DNA of 55,690 nucleotides from Cytophagales bacterium Ga0077538 (GTDB lineage: Bacteria > Bacteroidota > Bacteroidia > Cytophagales > Cyclobacteriaceae), in NCBI GenBank assembly GCA_001464155.1, contig LNEN01000153.1:1-55690 (forward strand), read 5' to 3'. Shown here one piece after another: positions 8,074 through 18,100 of the stretch (position 1 is its first letter; every line of letters starts with the position of its first letter). The notes beneath the pieces are model-generated. The model was not told where the DNA came from. It did not search any database and was given only the letters and a program-made list of their open reading frames with translations. Position numbers and translations under genes: made by a program.

Positions 8074-8486
8074 TTAGTTCGTCACCTTTACGCGTACTGC
8101 GTTCAGTCCTTTCAAACCACGTTCTACTTCAAATGTCACTTTATCATTTTCTTTGATAGGCGTTGTTAAGGCATTCCATAACCCTTAGAATCGTTGAAGA
8201 AAGTAACCTTTCCTTTGCGAATCAAATCAGCCGGATCAATTTCTACGTTATTGCGGGCTCCCAATACTATATCTTCTTCTTTAATAACAGTCTTCTTCTT
8301 GAGCGGATCGGGAGGGGTGGATGTAATATTCCCGTTCTCATCCACATAGGCCATCATCGAATCGAGGTCATTACCATCTTTCGCGTTTGCCTTACGGTCT
8401 TCTTTACGTTGCTCCTTCTCTTTTCGCTTCTGAATCTTCTTCTTCTCAGCTTCTTTTTTACTAAAGGTCTCTTGTGATCTTGCCAT
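8074..8486 (-). pseudogene. Cold-shock-domain protein with N-terminal extension, internally deleted and frameshifted
   Basis: The gene starts at 8486 with MARSQETFSKKEAEKKK, the Lys/Glu-rich extension of the Bacteroidota two-part cold-shock proteins, then AYVDENGNITSTPPDP and the start of the cold-shock domain, GKVTFFNDSKGYG. There it breaks off: two codons later is a stop at 8166. The rest of the domain is present in another frame right after the break (8074-8174: NALTTPIKENDKVTFEVERG...NAVRVKVTN, stop TAA). Compared with the family, about 15 residues including the RNP2 motif (FVHV) are missing, i.e. about 46 nt, which is not a multiple of three. Either the gene is dead or the sequence is wrong here. 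A terminator follows. Confidence 0.85.
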
Positions 8487-8798
8487 AGTTAATTTTAATG
8501 TTCCCGATATTACTTAGTGTATTCCTTGCTGATTTGATGGGAGTTGGGAGATAATTCCCTCGAAGGAGAAAGGCCCTGCAAGGTACCAAATTCCGGCTTA
8601 CGTTTTACAAAAAAGTCAGTAAAGTGATGTTTCTCAGAAAGCCAATCGGCCCTAGTCCTAATTTCTGATCCTATTTACTGGTCGTAACCTCCTTATTGTT
8701 TGTGAGAGGCCGGGTATAGCGTGCGTGGCCTATCACCAGGTCCTTAGGCGAATCCACTGCTATACCATGGCGTTATCCACTTTTTCGACCGGTTGTGA
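8487..8798. other. Intergenic region without gene
   Basis: Nothing gene-like is seen. From about 8690 the sequence begins to resemble the neighbouring 42-bp repeat (for example TACCATGGCGTTATCCAC then TTTTTCGACCGGTTGTGA at 8763-8798), suggesting decayed repeat units. Confidence 0.4.
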
Positions 8799-9267
8799 GG
8801 TCCGATTATAACGGTGTTCACTATTTTCTGCAGGCCGAGAGGTCCGACAATAGCAGTGCTCACAATTTTCTACCGGTCGATAGGTCCCACCATAACGGTG
8901 CTCACTATTTTCTGCCGGTCGATAGGTCCCACGATAACGGTGCTTACTATTTTCTGCTGGTCACGAGGTCCCACCATAACGGTGCTCACTATTTTTTGCC
9001 GGTCGCGAGGTCCCACCATAACGATGCTCACAATTTTCTATTTTCTGCCGGTCGAGAGGTCCCACCATAACGGTGCTCACTATTTTCTGCCGGTCGAGAG
9101 GTCCCACCATAACGGTGCTCACTGTCTTCTGCCGGTCGAGAGGTCCCATCATAACAATGCTCACTGTTTTCTGCCGGTCGAGAGGTCCCACCATAACGGT
9201 GCTTACTATTTTCTGCCGGTCGCGAGGTCCGACAGTAACGATGCGAATAAACTCTTGCCGGTTTCTT
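8799..9267. repeat. 42-bp tandem repeat array (about 10 units plus decayed ends)
   Basis: Ten clear units each begin GGTCCCACCATAACGGTG, continue CTCACTATTTTCTGCC and end GGTCGAGA. Units start at 8799, 8841, 8883, 8925, 8967, 9009, 9058, 9100, 9142 and 9184, followed by a decayed unit at 9226-9267. Unit 6 is 49 bp because of a 7-bp insertion (TATTTTC duplicated). The middle units are nearly identical and both ends drift, so the array fades into unique DNA. Units abut without spacers, so it is not CRISPR. Because 42 is a multiple of 3, several frames stay open by chance, but the 7-bp insertion switches frame midway, arguing against translation. Confidence 0.92.
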
Positions 9268-9573
9268 GCTCCGGATATACTGTAGCGTACTAATTTTTAA
9301 CCGGTGCTCGCCACCATTAGCTGGAGGTATACATTTTGTCGTCTCCCTATCACAGTACACCAGCGGTCCATTTTTTTTAGTGACTTAAGGTTTTTTGATC
9401 TGAAGGTCAATCTATTCATAAAAACTTGAGATCGAAGTAATGGACATCGCTAAACTCCAACTCTATTGGCGTCCTTTGTTTGTCTACGGTCATCTGTAAA
9501 GCCGAAACCTGCTGAGGTGTAATTCGTTAAATTTGACAGTCACAAATCTATTCACAGCTTCTATCCCCTATCT

Positions 9574-10116
9574 ATGGTGTACACACTTAAACTTACTGCA
9601 ATTCTCTTGTTGATTGGTACTACAGCATGGGCTCAAGAGAAAGTCAATAACTTTATTGTTAACGAAAGTAGTCTACAATGGCAAAAGGTCTTTACCACCG
9701 ATCTTACCTTTCAAGAACTCAGCGAAGAGTTAAAAAACAATGGTCTCTTCGACCGCATGGAGCTTAGTAAGAACACTATTACAGGCGATAGTAAAATACT
9801 CTTTGCTAACTATCAGGCGGCCGGATTTACAAACCTTGAAACGGCAGCCTATGTCTCAGATTCGTATTTCAAGGCTTTTGTTGTGGTTGAATTCAAGGAG
9901 GGGAAGTACCGTGTTACGTTGAAGGACATTCTACTCACCCCAAAAACTTACGACTCCACTAAAAAAGTGGAACTAAATAACCTCGATTACTACGCCCTCA
10001 AAACCTGGAAGAATGTATTTACAGAAGCCTTTAAAAAAGCACCAAGTCTGATCCTGGATTATACCTTCACTAAAAAAGCAGAGGTCAGGAAAAAATCAGA
10101 TCAGGGAGAATGGTAA
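9574..10116 (+). CDS. Secreted hypothetical protein (DUF4468-like)
   Basis: A 180-residue protein with a clear Sec signal peptide (LKLTAILLLIGTTAWA, cleavage near AWA-QE). The mature part has strand/helix alternation (LQWQKVFTTDLTFQELSEELKNNGLF, FKAFVVVEFKEGKYRVTLKDILL, LDYYALKTWKNVFTEAFKKA) that resembles the TBP-like DUF4468 domain of Bacteroidota periplasmic proteins. The match is by general pattern only. It ends in a basic tail without a lipobox or sorting domain, so it is probably periplasmic. It stands alone. Confidence 0.75.
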   Translation: MVYTLKLTAILLLIGTTAWAQEKVNNFIVNESSLQWQKVFTTDLTFQELSEELKNNGLFDRMELSKNTITGDSKILFANYQAAGFTNLETAAYVSDSYFKAFVVVEFKEGKYRVTLKDILLTPKTYDSTKKVELNNLDYYALKTWKNVFTEAFKKAPSLILDYTFTKKAEVRKKSDQGEW

Positions 10117-10385
10117 AACACAGATCTGAAGAAGACTTGTAGCCTCTACTTATACACATCCCCGCTGTAATTATTAAAAAGTAAAACACTTTACAGCCCT
10201 TGAGCAACCATGCTTTTAAGAAAATAGTACCGAATATTCAGTAACTGAATATTTTACCAGCAATATTCCGTTTGCTACCTAACATCAAAATACTATTTTA
10301 GCATGCCTTTAGAAATGAATCGAAAGATCTTTTCACAAAGCATAGGCATGAGTTGTGCACACTTTAAAAGATAAGCGAATTAGAA
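10117..10385. other. Intergenic region
   Basis: About 270 bases, A/T-rich, with no ORF, repeat or clear promoter box. Confidence 0.3.
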
Positions 10386-11072
10386 ATGAACACTTTACGA
10401 GCAAATGAACAACGGGCAAGGAATGCCATCAACGTTCTTTGGATTGTTTTAGCTATGGAATGCATAGCTTTAATTTCTGGGTATTTTCAGTACGACTTAC
10501 TTCAGACCGTTTCCAACGGTGGGGAGATTTCCATTGAAGAAGCAAATGCTAATGATTTAAGAGAACAGTTCATTGGTGGCATTACTTTGATTGTGTTCAT
10601 TATTTCAATCGTCACTTTTATCATGTGGTTCAGGCGTGCTTATTATAATCTTCACCAGAAAGTCTCCTACCTTTTATACACTGAAGGCTGGGCTGCTGGT
10701 TGTTGGTTTGTTCCAATTATTAGTCTCTTCAGGCCCTACCAGATCATGAAGGAACTCTACCAGGAAACAAAAGTACTTTTTGAAAAAAAGGGAATTGATA
10801 TTACCCGCTATCCCTCTACTTCCTTTTTAGGAATTTGGTGGACGCTCTGGATCGTGAGCAATCTACTAGGTCAATTTGTTTTCCGGTATTCCCTAAGAGC
10901 AGAGACACTGGACGAACTAACCACCCTTACCGTTGCAGGTATCATTTCCAATGTTATTGGAATTCCTCTTGCTTATATCACCGCAAAAGTAATTGGAGAT
11001 TATGCGAAGGTGGAACCTCTATTGTTTGAGTTAAAAGATGAAACGGACGCTTCACCAGCGGTGGTGGCCTAA
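10386..11072 (+). CDS. DUF4328 membrane protein
   Basis: A 228-residue protein with about five membrane helices. It carries the DUF4328 signature: an MWFRRAYYNLHQ segment after the second helix, then a GWAAGCWFVPIISLFRPYQIMKELYQET stretch in which Trp-Phe-x-Pro and Arg-Pro-Tyr-Gln-Ile-Met are diagnostic, and a paired FLGIWWTLWIVSNLLG helix. Function is unknown; the family occurs in Bacteroidota and Actinobacteria membranes. Downstream, in the same frame, lies an orphan open stretch (11085-11240). Confidence 0.85.
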   Translation: MNTLRANEQRARNAINVLWIVLAMECIALISGYFQYDLLQTVSNGGEISIEEANANDLREQFIGGITLIVFIISIVTFIMWFRRAYYNLHQKVSYLLYTEGWAAGCWFVPIISLFRPYQIMKELYQETKVLFEKKGIDITRYPSTSFLGIWWTLWIVSNLLGQFVFRYSLRAETLDELTTLTVAGIISNVIGIPLAYITAKVIGDYAKVEPLLFELKDETDASPAVVA

Positions 11073-11084
11073 CGGCTTGTGTAA

Positions 11085-11240
11085 GCCAATCGCTATCGTG
11101 CCATCAGGTCTTTCTACCTGGCGCTCCTTGACAACGATAAACGCGACCTGATTTCTATCAGTGTGCCAAATACTGATAAAATAGATTTCCTGCATTATCT
11201 TCGTTGTGTTGAGGAAATTCTTATTTCACAAGCACAATAG
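11085..11240 (+). pseudogene. Orphan protein-like open frame without a start
   Basis: After the DUF4328 stop (11070-11072) and a second in-frame stop at 11082, the same frame stays open for 51 codons to a TAG at 11238. The translation (NRYRAIRSFYLALLDNDK, RDLISISVPNTDKIDF, LHYLRCVEEILISQAQ) looks like real protein, but there is no ATG/GTG/TTG start of use. It could be the remnant 3' end of a deleted gene. I cannot name a family. Confidence 0.3.
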
Positions 11241-11263
11241 AAATTACTTTTCACAACCGTGTC

Positions 11264-12547
11264 ATGGATCACTATCTTATCGATACAGAATCCTTTCAAC
11301 TCACACAAGCGGATTTCCTGATCCGGATGGTGGTGGCCATAGGCATAGGGGCCGTTATCGGCCTGGAGCGGGAGCATGCCGCCCTCACCGAAAAAGCTAA
11401 AAGCTTTGCTGGCATCCGAACTTTTGTCTTTGTCGTAATGCTTGGCTTTATGGCCAGTCTGGTCTTCTACTTATTCAATCCCATGCTATCCCTCATCATA
11501 TCGGTAGCCGTTGTCATGATTACCGGTATCTCCTACTACATCACCGCATCCAAAGGAGAGATCGGTGCCACCACTGAATTCTCGTTAATTATTTCATTCT
11601 TACTCGGCATGCTTGTTTCTATAGGATATGTGGAGATCAGCCTGTTGTTAATGGTCGTTGTAGTAGTGTTGCTGTCAGCCAAACTTACGTTTAGATCCAT
11701 TGTCGGAAGGATTACGGGAGAAGAGCTCTATGATTTTATTCGCTTTGTCGTCATCGCCTTACTTTTATTCCCCTTCCTACCGGACACAAATTTCGGTCCA
11801 TACGACAGTATCAATCCGCGTCAAATCGGATGGGTAATTCTTCTCACTTCAGGTGTTGGTTTTGTCGGGTATGTGCTGATGAAATTTCTTGGAGAAGGAA
11901 AAGGTATTTTACTAAGTGGTGTTGTCGGAGGACTGGTTTCCAGCACTGCCGTTACGTGGGTCTTTGCTAAAAAAAGTAAAGAGCATCCGGGACTGTCATC
12001 CAGTTGCGCGGTGGCGATATTGGCCGCCTCTTCGCTCATGGTCTTGCGCGTGCTCGTCTGGACCTATATATTTAACCTTGCCTTATTCAGCGAAATCTTC
12101 ATTACGCTTATCGTTGTATTCGTGGCGGGAATGAGCGTGACCCTTTACTTCTATTCTAAACAGAAAGAAAAAATAGTAGACGACACCACCATTCGAAAAG
12201 GCAAACCCCTGGACCTACAGGGCGCCTTCTTATTTGGAATTATGTATGTCGTCATCTTGCTGGTGGTAAATTCAGCCCATGAAGAGATGGGAGATAAAGG
12301 CTTATTAATCTCCAGCGGTATTGCGGGCCTTTCAGATATTGACGCCATTACCATTACGGTATCTAAACTGGCCACTCACCCACTTGATTTTTCTACAGCC
12401 GGAAATTCCTTATTGATTGCCACGATTTCAAACACCTTAGTTAAAATGGGTATCGGCCTTTGGGCTGGTAGTGAATCGCTGCGAAACTATTTGTACTTGG
12501 GATATGGCATTGTTGTGGCAGCAGCATTGTTGGCCTTATTATTCTAG
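11264..12547 (+). CDS. MgtC/SapB family membrane protein with DUF4010 domain
   Basis: A 427-residue, largely hydrophobic protein. The N-terminal ~130 residues are an MgtC/SapB domain (MVVAIGIGAVIGLERE followed by AGIRTFVFVVMLGFMASL, with the family's G-x-E-R-E motif). The remainder is the DUF4010 domain with GEGKGILLSGVVGGLVSSTAVTW-type and GLSDIDAITIT-type motifs. Proteins of this architecture are multi-pass inner-membrane proteins; MgtC relates to Mg2+ and acid adaptation in pathogens, but the two-domain form has no settled function. Length is normal. No partner gene is adjacent. Confidence 0.9.
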   Translation: MDHYLIDTESFQLTQADFLIRMVVAIGIGAVIGLEREHAALTEKAKSFAGIRTFVFVVMLGFMASLVFYLFNPMLSLIISVAVVMITGISYYITASKGEIGATTEFSLIISFLLGMLVSIGYVEISLLLMVVVVVLLSAKLTFRSIVGRITGEELYDFIRFVVIALLLFPFLPDTNFGPYDSINPRQIGWVILLTSGVGFVGYVLMKFLGEGKGILLSGVVGGLVSSTAVTWVFAKKSKEHPGLSSSCAVAILAASSLMVLRVLVWTYIFNLALFSEIFITLIVVFVAGMSVTLYFYSKQKEKIVDDTTIRKGKPLDLQGAFLFGIMYVVILLVVNSAHEEMGDKGLLISSGIAGLSDIDAITITVSKLATHPLDFSTAGNSLLIATISNTLVKMGIGLWAGSESLRNYLYLGYGIVVAAALLALLF

Positions 12548-12729
12548 TGTCTTAGATATTTTTTGTTGTGTCGGATATGTTGATCTAGTGACACGTAATA
12601 AAAGAACGACCAAGAAATTCTCCGACCTTCTTCTTTGGTGTTTTCTGAAAGAAATCCGCGACTAATCGGGTATTGTAGTAGACAGTTGTATTCTGTCTTT
12701 CGATGCTACGTACAACAATTACAAATAAA

Positions 12730-12753
12730 AAAGCAGCTCATCCCTAAGCTGCC
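12730..12753 (-). terminator. Terminator after tRNA-Arg
   Basis: On the minus strand GCAGCTTA (12752-12745) and TGAGCTGC (12740-12733) pair, and a T run follows (the A run at 12727-12732 on the plus strand). It lies 6 bp beyond the tRNA 3' end. The rest of 12548-12730 holds nothing recognisable. Confidence 0.75.
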
Positions 12754-12757
12754 TTTG

Positions 12758-12829
12758 TGACCTCGGCAGGAATCGAACCTGCATCTTCAGAATCGGAATC
12801 TGAAATACTATCCATTGTACTACGAAGCC
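12758..12829 (-). tRNA. tRNA-Arg (anticodon CCG)
   Basis: On the minus strand the acceptor stem GGCTTCG pairs with CGAGGTC (two G-U pairs), with discriminator A and no encoded CCA. The anticodon arm TCAGA-TTCCGAT-TCTGA gives anticodon CCG, reading CGG codons (Arg). The T-arm TGCAG-GTTCGAT-CCTGC type sequence is standard. The D-arm contains AGTACAATGGATAGTA. Confidence 0.93.
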
Positions 12830-12903
12830 TAATGCTTCCTATAAAACGGAAACGGCACAAAAGTAATGCTTTCGTGCCGTTCTCAAATTAAGTTTCGAAA
12901 GAC

Positions 12904-15072
12904 TTATTCCTTTATTCCGGCTAAATCCAGGATAAAGGCATATTCCTGAGCCTGTTCCTCGTACACTTTAAAGCGTCCGCTGGCGCCACCATGGCCTGTT
13001 TCCATATTGGTGCGAAGCAGAAGCGTATTAGTATCTGTTTTCATTTCACGCAGTTTGGCCACCCACTTGGCCGGCTCCCAATACTGGACTTGCGAATCGT
13101 GCAAGCCTGTGGTTACCAACATATTCGGATAAGCTTGCGCCTTTACTTGATCATAAGGAGAGTACTCCAGCATATACATATAGGACTCTATATTATCCGG
13201 ATTCCCCCACTCATCCCACTCACCTGAGGTTAGGGGAATGGTTTCGTCCATCATAGTACTGACAACATCTACAAAAGGAACTTCCGCAATAACACCCTTA
13301 TACAACTCAGGCCGCATATTAACCACAGCGCCCATTAACAACCCCCCGGCACTTCCTCCATTGGCAAACATTTTTTCTGCACTCGAATATTTTTCAGCAA
13401 TCAAATGCTCAGTACAATCAATATAGTCGGTAAAGGTGTTTTTCTTCTTGAACATCTTACCATCTTCATACCACTGTCGGCCCATTTCTTGTCCACCGCG
13501 TATGTGTGCAATGGCATATACAAATCCACGATCCAATAAACTCAAGCGCGTAGAAGAGAAAGTAGGGTCAGTACTAGAACCGTAAGAGCCATAGGCATAG
13601 ATTAGACAAGGATTGTTACCATCCTTTTTCAGTCCCTTCTTATAGACAATAGACATGGGTATTTGTGTGCCATCATCGGCTGTAGCCCACAAACGCTCGG
13701 TTACATAATTGGCTGGATCATAGCCACCCACCACTTCGTTTCGCTTAAGCAATGTGGACTCTTTCGTCTTCATGCTATAATCATACGTAGAGAAGGGCGT
13801 AGTCATGGAGGTATACCCGTAACGGAATAAATCGGTATCAAAGTCACGGTTAGTAGAGGAGTAAACGGTGTAGGCCTCCTCACCAAAATTCAAATAATGT
13901 TTTTGGTTAGTTCGCTGATCAATCACACGAATGAGTGTACTGGCCTTGGCGCGTTCACTCAATACCAGGTAATCTTTAAACACATCAATGCCCTCCAACA
14001 ACGTATCTGCGCGATGAGCAATCTTTTCTTTCCAGTTGGCTTTATCTGTTTTTGCCTCTGGTGTTTCCAGCAAGCGGAAGTTCAAGGCATTGTCGTTAGA
14101 GACTACATAAAACTTGTCCTTATAGTGGTCGATTGAATACTTATGATTCTTTTCACGCGGTGTAAATTCACGGAATTTACCATTGGGATTATTGGCTTCC
14201 AAAATCTGATACCCATCGGTGGTCGTACTGTTGGAGTAGATGACCACATACTTTTTAGATTTAGATTTATAGACACCGATGTAGTACGTGTCATCCGTTT
14301 CTTCGAAAACACTATTATCCTTTAACGGATCGGCTCCCAGCGTATGCTTCATTATCCAACGCGAACGCAGGGTGACAGAATCTTTGCGTGTATAGAAAAG
14401 TGTTTTATTATCATTCGCCCAAACAGCATAGCCTTCCGTGTTAGGAACAGGAGTGTCAATAATTTTTCCAGTGCGCAAGTCTTTTACATAAACTGTATAG
14501 CGCCTGCGGCTAACCGAATCCTCAGCATAAACCAATAGATTATTATCTTCACTCACACTCACCCCGCTGATCTGATAGTAGGCATGGCCTTTCGCCATTT
14601 CGTTCACGTTTAGTAAGATCTCCTCTTTGGCATCCAGCGACCCCTTCTTTCTGCAATAGATCGGATACTCCTGCCCTTCTTCATAGCGGTTGTAGTACCA
14701 ATAGCCGTTACTTTTGTAAGGAACCGATTCATCAGTTTGCTTGATACGCCCCACCATTTCATCGTAGAGTTTTTTCTGAAGGCCTTGTAAGTGCTGGGTC
14801 TTGGCTTTCAGGTAATCATTTTCTGCCGTCAGATAATTCAAAACTTGTTGAGTCTGCTCATCTTTCTGTTCGGCATTCTTTTGTTCTTCCGACAGACGCA
14901 TCCAAAAATAATTATCCATGCGCTTATGCCCGTTGGATACAATCTCATACGGCTTTTTCTCAGCGGTGGGCGGAGCAATCTCATCAACTGCTTTTTCAGT
15001 GCCGGAACTACAAGCGGAGGCCAGTACTACAACACAAAGCGCTCCACACTTGCTAAGAATAGGTAGGTTCAT
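12904..15072 (-). CDS. ptrB: S9 family prolyl oligopeptidase / oligopeptidase B, lipoprotein-type
   Basis: A 722-residue serine peptidase with an N-terminal beta-propeller and a C-terminal alpha/beta-hydrolase domain. The catalytic triad is visible: Ser574 in GGSAGG, Asp659 in GLHDSQ and His694 in TGHGGASGR. The combination DSQVQYWEPAKW and GHGGASGRF is characteristic of oligopeptidase B, which cuts short peptides after Arg or Lys. Unlike the cytosolic E. coli enzyme, this one begins with a signal sequence and a lipobox (VLASAC, Cys21) followed by SSGTEK, so it is probably tethered in the cell envelope. It lies 60 bp downstream of the giant adhesin on the same strand and could be read through from it. 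Confidence 0.93.
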   Translation of the reverse strand: MNLPILSKCGALCVVVLASACSSGTEKAVDEIAPPTAEKKPYEIVSNGHKRMDNYFWMRLSEEQKNAEQKDEQTQQVLNYLTAENDYLKAKTQHLQGLQKKLYDEMVGRIKQTDESVPYKSNGYWYYNRYEEGQEYPIYCRKKGSLDAKEEILLNVNEMAKGHAYYQISGVSVSEDNNLLVYAEDSVSRRRYTVYVKDLRTGKIIDTPVPNTEGYAVWANDNKTLFYTRKDSVTLRSRWIMKHTLGADPLKDNSVFEETDDTYYIGVYKSKSKKYVVIYSNSTTTDGYQILEANNPNGKFREFTPREKNHKYSIDHYKDKFYVVSNDNALNFRLLETPEAKTDKANWKEKIAHRADTLLEGIDVFKDYLVLSERAKASTLIRVIDQRTNQKHYLNFGEEAYTVYSSTNRDFDTDLFRYGYTSMTTPFSTYDYSMKTKESTLLKRNEVVGGYDPANYVTERLWATADDGTQIPMSIVYKKGLKKDGNNPCLIYAYGSYGSSTDPTFSSTRLSLLDRGFVYAIAHIRGGQEMGRQWYEDGKMFKKKNTFTDYIDCTEHLIAEKYSSAEKMFANGGSAGGLLMGAVVNMRPELYKGVIAEVPFVDVVSTMMDETIPLTSGEWDEWGNPDNIESYMYMLEYSPYDQVKAQAYPNMLVTTGLHDSQVQYWEPAKWVAKLREMKTDTNTLLLRTNMETGHGGASGRFKVYEEQAQEYAFILDLAGIKE

Positions 15073-15132
15073 ACAGAATCATTTAGGCTCTCAATCTAAA
15101 GACTAGAACCGACACAACAAAGAGGAATTATA

Positions 15133-18100
15133 TTAGCGTTTCAAAGACAAGTAGCCCGTTTGGGCAGGTCTACCGGACGAATACTCAATTTTGTAGAAAT
15201 ACGTTCCTGAGGGTAATTCTTTTCCGGAATTACTTAAGCCCTTAAACACTCTTGTGTCATTGTCATAATTTGAAACAGCGAACACCTCATCACCCCATCG
15301 GTTATAGATGGTAACTCTATTCTGAGCCGTTTCAGGAATTATTTCAATGTATCGTATAATAAACACATCATTGAGGTTGTCGCCATTTGGCGAGATAGCA
15401 TTATACACCTCCACATCACCAATTACTTCTACTGTTAATTCTTGCTGCGTACAGCTTCCTGCTAAATCACAGATCTGAATCACGAGGCGATCTATTCCTG
15501 TGAAAGGAACTCCCTCATAGTCAATTTGTAAATTACCGTTTGCATCAAGGGTGGCCACGGCACCACTCTGCGGTTGTGTGATGATCTGCAGTGTGCTCAG
15601 ATCAAGATTATCATCCGGGTCGTCCAACAGGGATAACACATTGAAACTTATCAGTCCTCCAACTTGCGTGGCCAATGGAGTAGTGTCAATAGAAGGTGGC
15701 TGATTGCTTGCACACGTTTGAAGCGTGGTTATCATCGCATCTGACACTACACTCGTGCATCCATTACCATCTGTAATGGCCACTGTAAACGATCCGGCAG
15801 TTGCTACCTCAATGCTTTGTGTTGTCGCTCCGGTAGACCAAGTATAAGAAGTAGCCAAGGGCGCACTCAGGGTAATAGAAGAACCCTCGCAAATGGCAGT
15901 TGGCCCAGAGGCAATGATCAGTGGTTTCGCGGGAAGCGGATTTTCTGTCACTGTAATTTCTGTAGAAACAGCACTACTACAATTTTCTACATTCGTCACA
16001 ACCACTGTAATGGTTGCTGAAGAAGATACTGTGATGGAAGGAGTGATCTCACCCGTAGACCACAAATATCCGTTGCCCCCTGAGGCGGTGAGTACTACTG
16101 AACCACCCTCACAAAAACTGAGGGGTGTGGATGCACTAATGGTAGGTTGTGCCGGTATGGCATTAACCGTGGCTACCACGGGCACTCGCGCACTCTCACA
16201 CGTACCGTTAACAATGGAAACATAATAAGTCGTGCTGGCTGTTAGTGGTGGAGTTGTAAACGTAGCATTTACCTCACCTGCCATAGCCACACCACCGCTG
16301 GCGTTTTCATACCACCGGTATTGGCCCGCACCAGCGCCTGATGCCGAGAGATTCACAGCAGCAGGACCGCAAACCGAAGCAGGTGTTACTGTCGGTATCG
16401 CTGGAGTACTTACCACTGTGGCTTCCACTGCGGTTCGACTTCCTTCACACGTGCCGTTATCAAGCGACACATAGTATGAACTTGTTGCATTCAGCACAGG
16501 AGTTGTAAATGTTTCATTGTTTTCTCCTGTCAGTGAAGTTCCTCCCGTTGGAACAGTGTACCATCTGTATTGACCATTGATACCACCGGAAGCCGTGAGT
16601 AGCAAAGCACCTGCATCGCAAACAGAAGCACCCGTTGTGGTGGGCGCCACTGGGTTTGTAACCGTGGCCGCAATGGCTGGCATGCGAGCACTTTCGCATT
16701 GACCATCATTCACCGATACATAGTAGGTTGTGCTCGTGGTCAAAACAGGTGTAGTGAAGATGCTGTTGACTGCTCCCGACAAAGCCGTTCCACTGCTGGC
16801 TACATCATACCAACGGTACTCCCCATCTACCGCACCAGAAGCGACAAGTGTTGTACTCACGCCTTCACACACGGTGCTACCAGTGGCAAGAGGTGCAGCA
16901 GGTAAACCCAAGACTGTTACTTGCGTGCTCTCCACATAGGTGCAAGAAGATACCACATCCGTGTAGGTATATTCTAGTATATGTTGTCCAACACCTGCGG
17001 TGATAGAATTAAATGTTCCTCCGGATATACCACTGCCTGCAAAAGTGCCACCCGAAGGTAACGTTTGGGCAGCTACATCAACTTGTTCCCCTTCGCAAGA
17101 CTGCAAAGAAAATTGAAAGTTGAATGTAGGTCGCTGGCTAATGGTAATCGTAGTTCCTGTAGACAATAGTTGACAACCACCTGAGGCCCCTGCTATTTGC
17201 ACCTGATAATTGCCCGTTTCGGTAACTGAATAAAGAGATGTAGTGGCGGCTGAAATAGGCTGTGAATCTTTGAACCATTGCAAATTGTAGCCCGGCTGAG
17301 AGGTGCTTAATTGTATTGGTGTGCCGCAACTACTTACCTGACCACCAACAACCGTAAACGTGGGCTGTATTGAAGTAGTGATTTGCAAATCCGCCCCGTT
17401 GTTGGCACTCACTTGTGCCGGGTTCGATGCAGTCACGCGCAAGCGATACCCAACACCTTCCGGTAAGCTTGCTGGCAAGGTAGAGGTTACAAAACCAGAA
17501 GCATTGGTAGTGCTTTGCGTACCCAGTACGGTGGGAGATGCAAAACTTCCTGTAATATCGGACAGCTCTACCGACATGACATTCCCAGCCCCTAACACAC
17601 CGGTAAAGAAATAAGGCACATCCACCTGTTGCGAAGGACAAAACGTAATCGCATCAAAGCCACCAATAGCCAAACCACTAGCCGGGAGCGTTGTAAAAAA
17701 TCCTCGTAAGGGAATTTCGCGATACACCGGCTGCGTACTTCCATTATATTCATAGATTGCGACATGGTAGGTAGTACCAGGCGTGAGATTGGTGATAGTA
17801 ACAGTAGAAATATTATCACGATCCACATGTTTATGGGAGTCGGGCAGGTTACCAGAGGTACTGGTATAGTTGGTAGAATTACTGCCGTGTGTACTTAACA
17901 CGGTAGGCAGAAAGGTTACGGGTTGGAAGGGTCGCAACACCACCATGCGCCCTGCACCATTTCCATTGGTCCAGCTGAGGTTAATGGAGGTACTGCCCAC
18001 CGAATTGTATAACATTGTGCTGGTAGAAATCGTAGGGGCAGCCGCTGTTCGTACTAATTGATTGATGTAAGCGGTTGTGAGGTAGCGTTGATTTCCAGTA

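Noticed and set aside
8163-8477. Plus-strand ORF opposite the cold-shock gene
   Set aside because: It is a shadow of the minus-strand gene, with the Leu/Phe-rich composition expected from the complement of Lys/Glu codons.
8799-9267. Tandem array considered as a CRISPR
   Set aside because: Units abut directly with no unique spacers, have no typical repeat palindrome and no cas genes are nearby.
8814-9360. ORFs in the tandem array considered as repeat proteins
   Set aside because: They arise because 42 is divisible by three; the 7-bp insertion switches frame, starts are arbitrary and frames on both strands are equally open.
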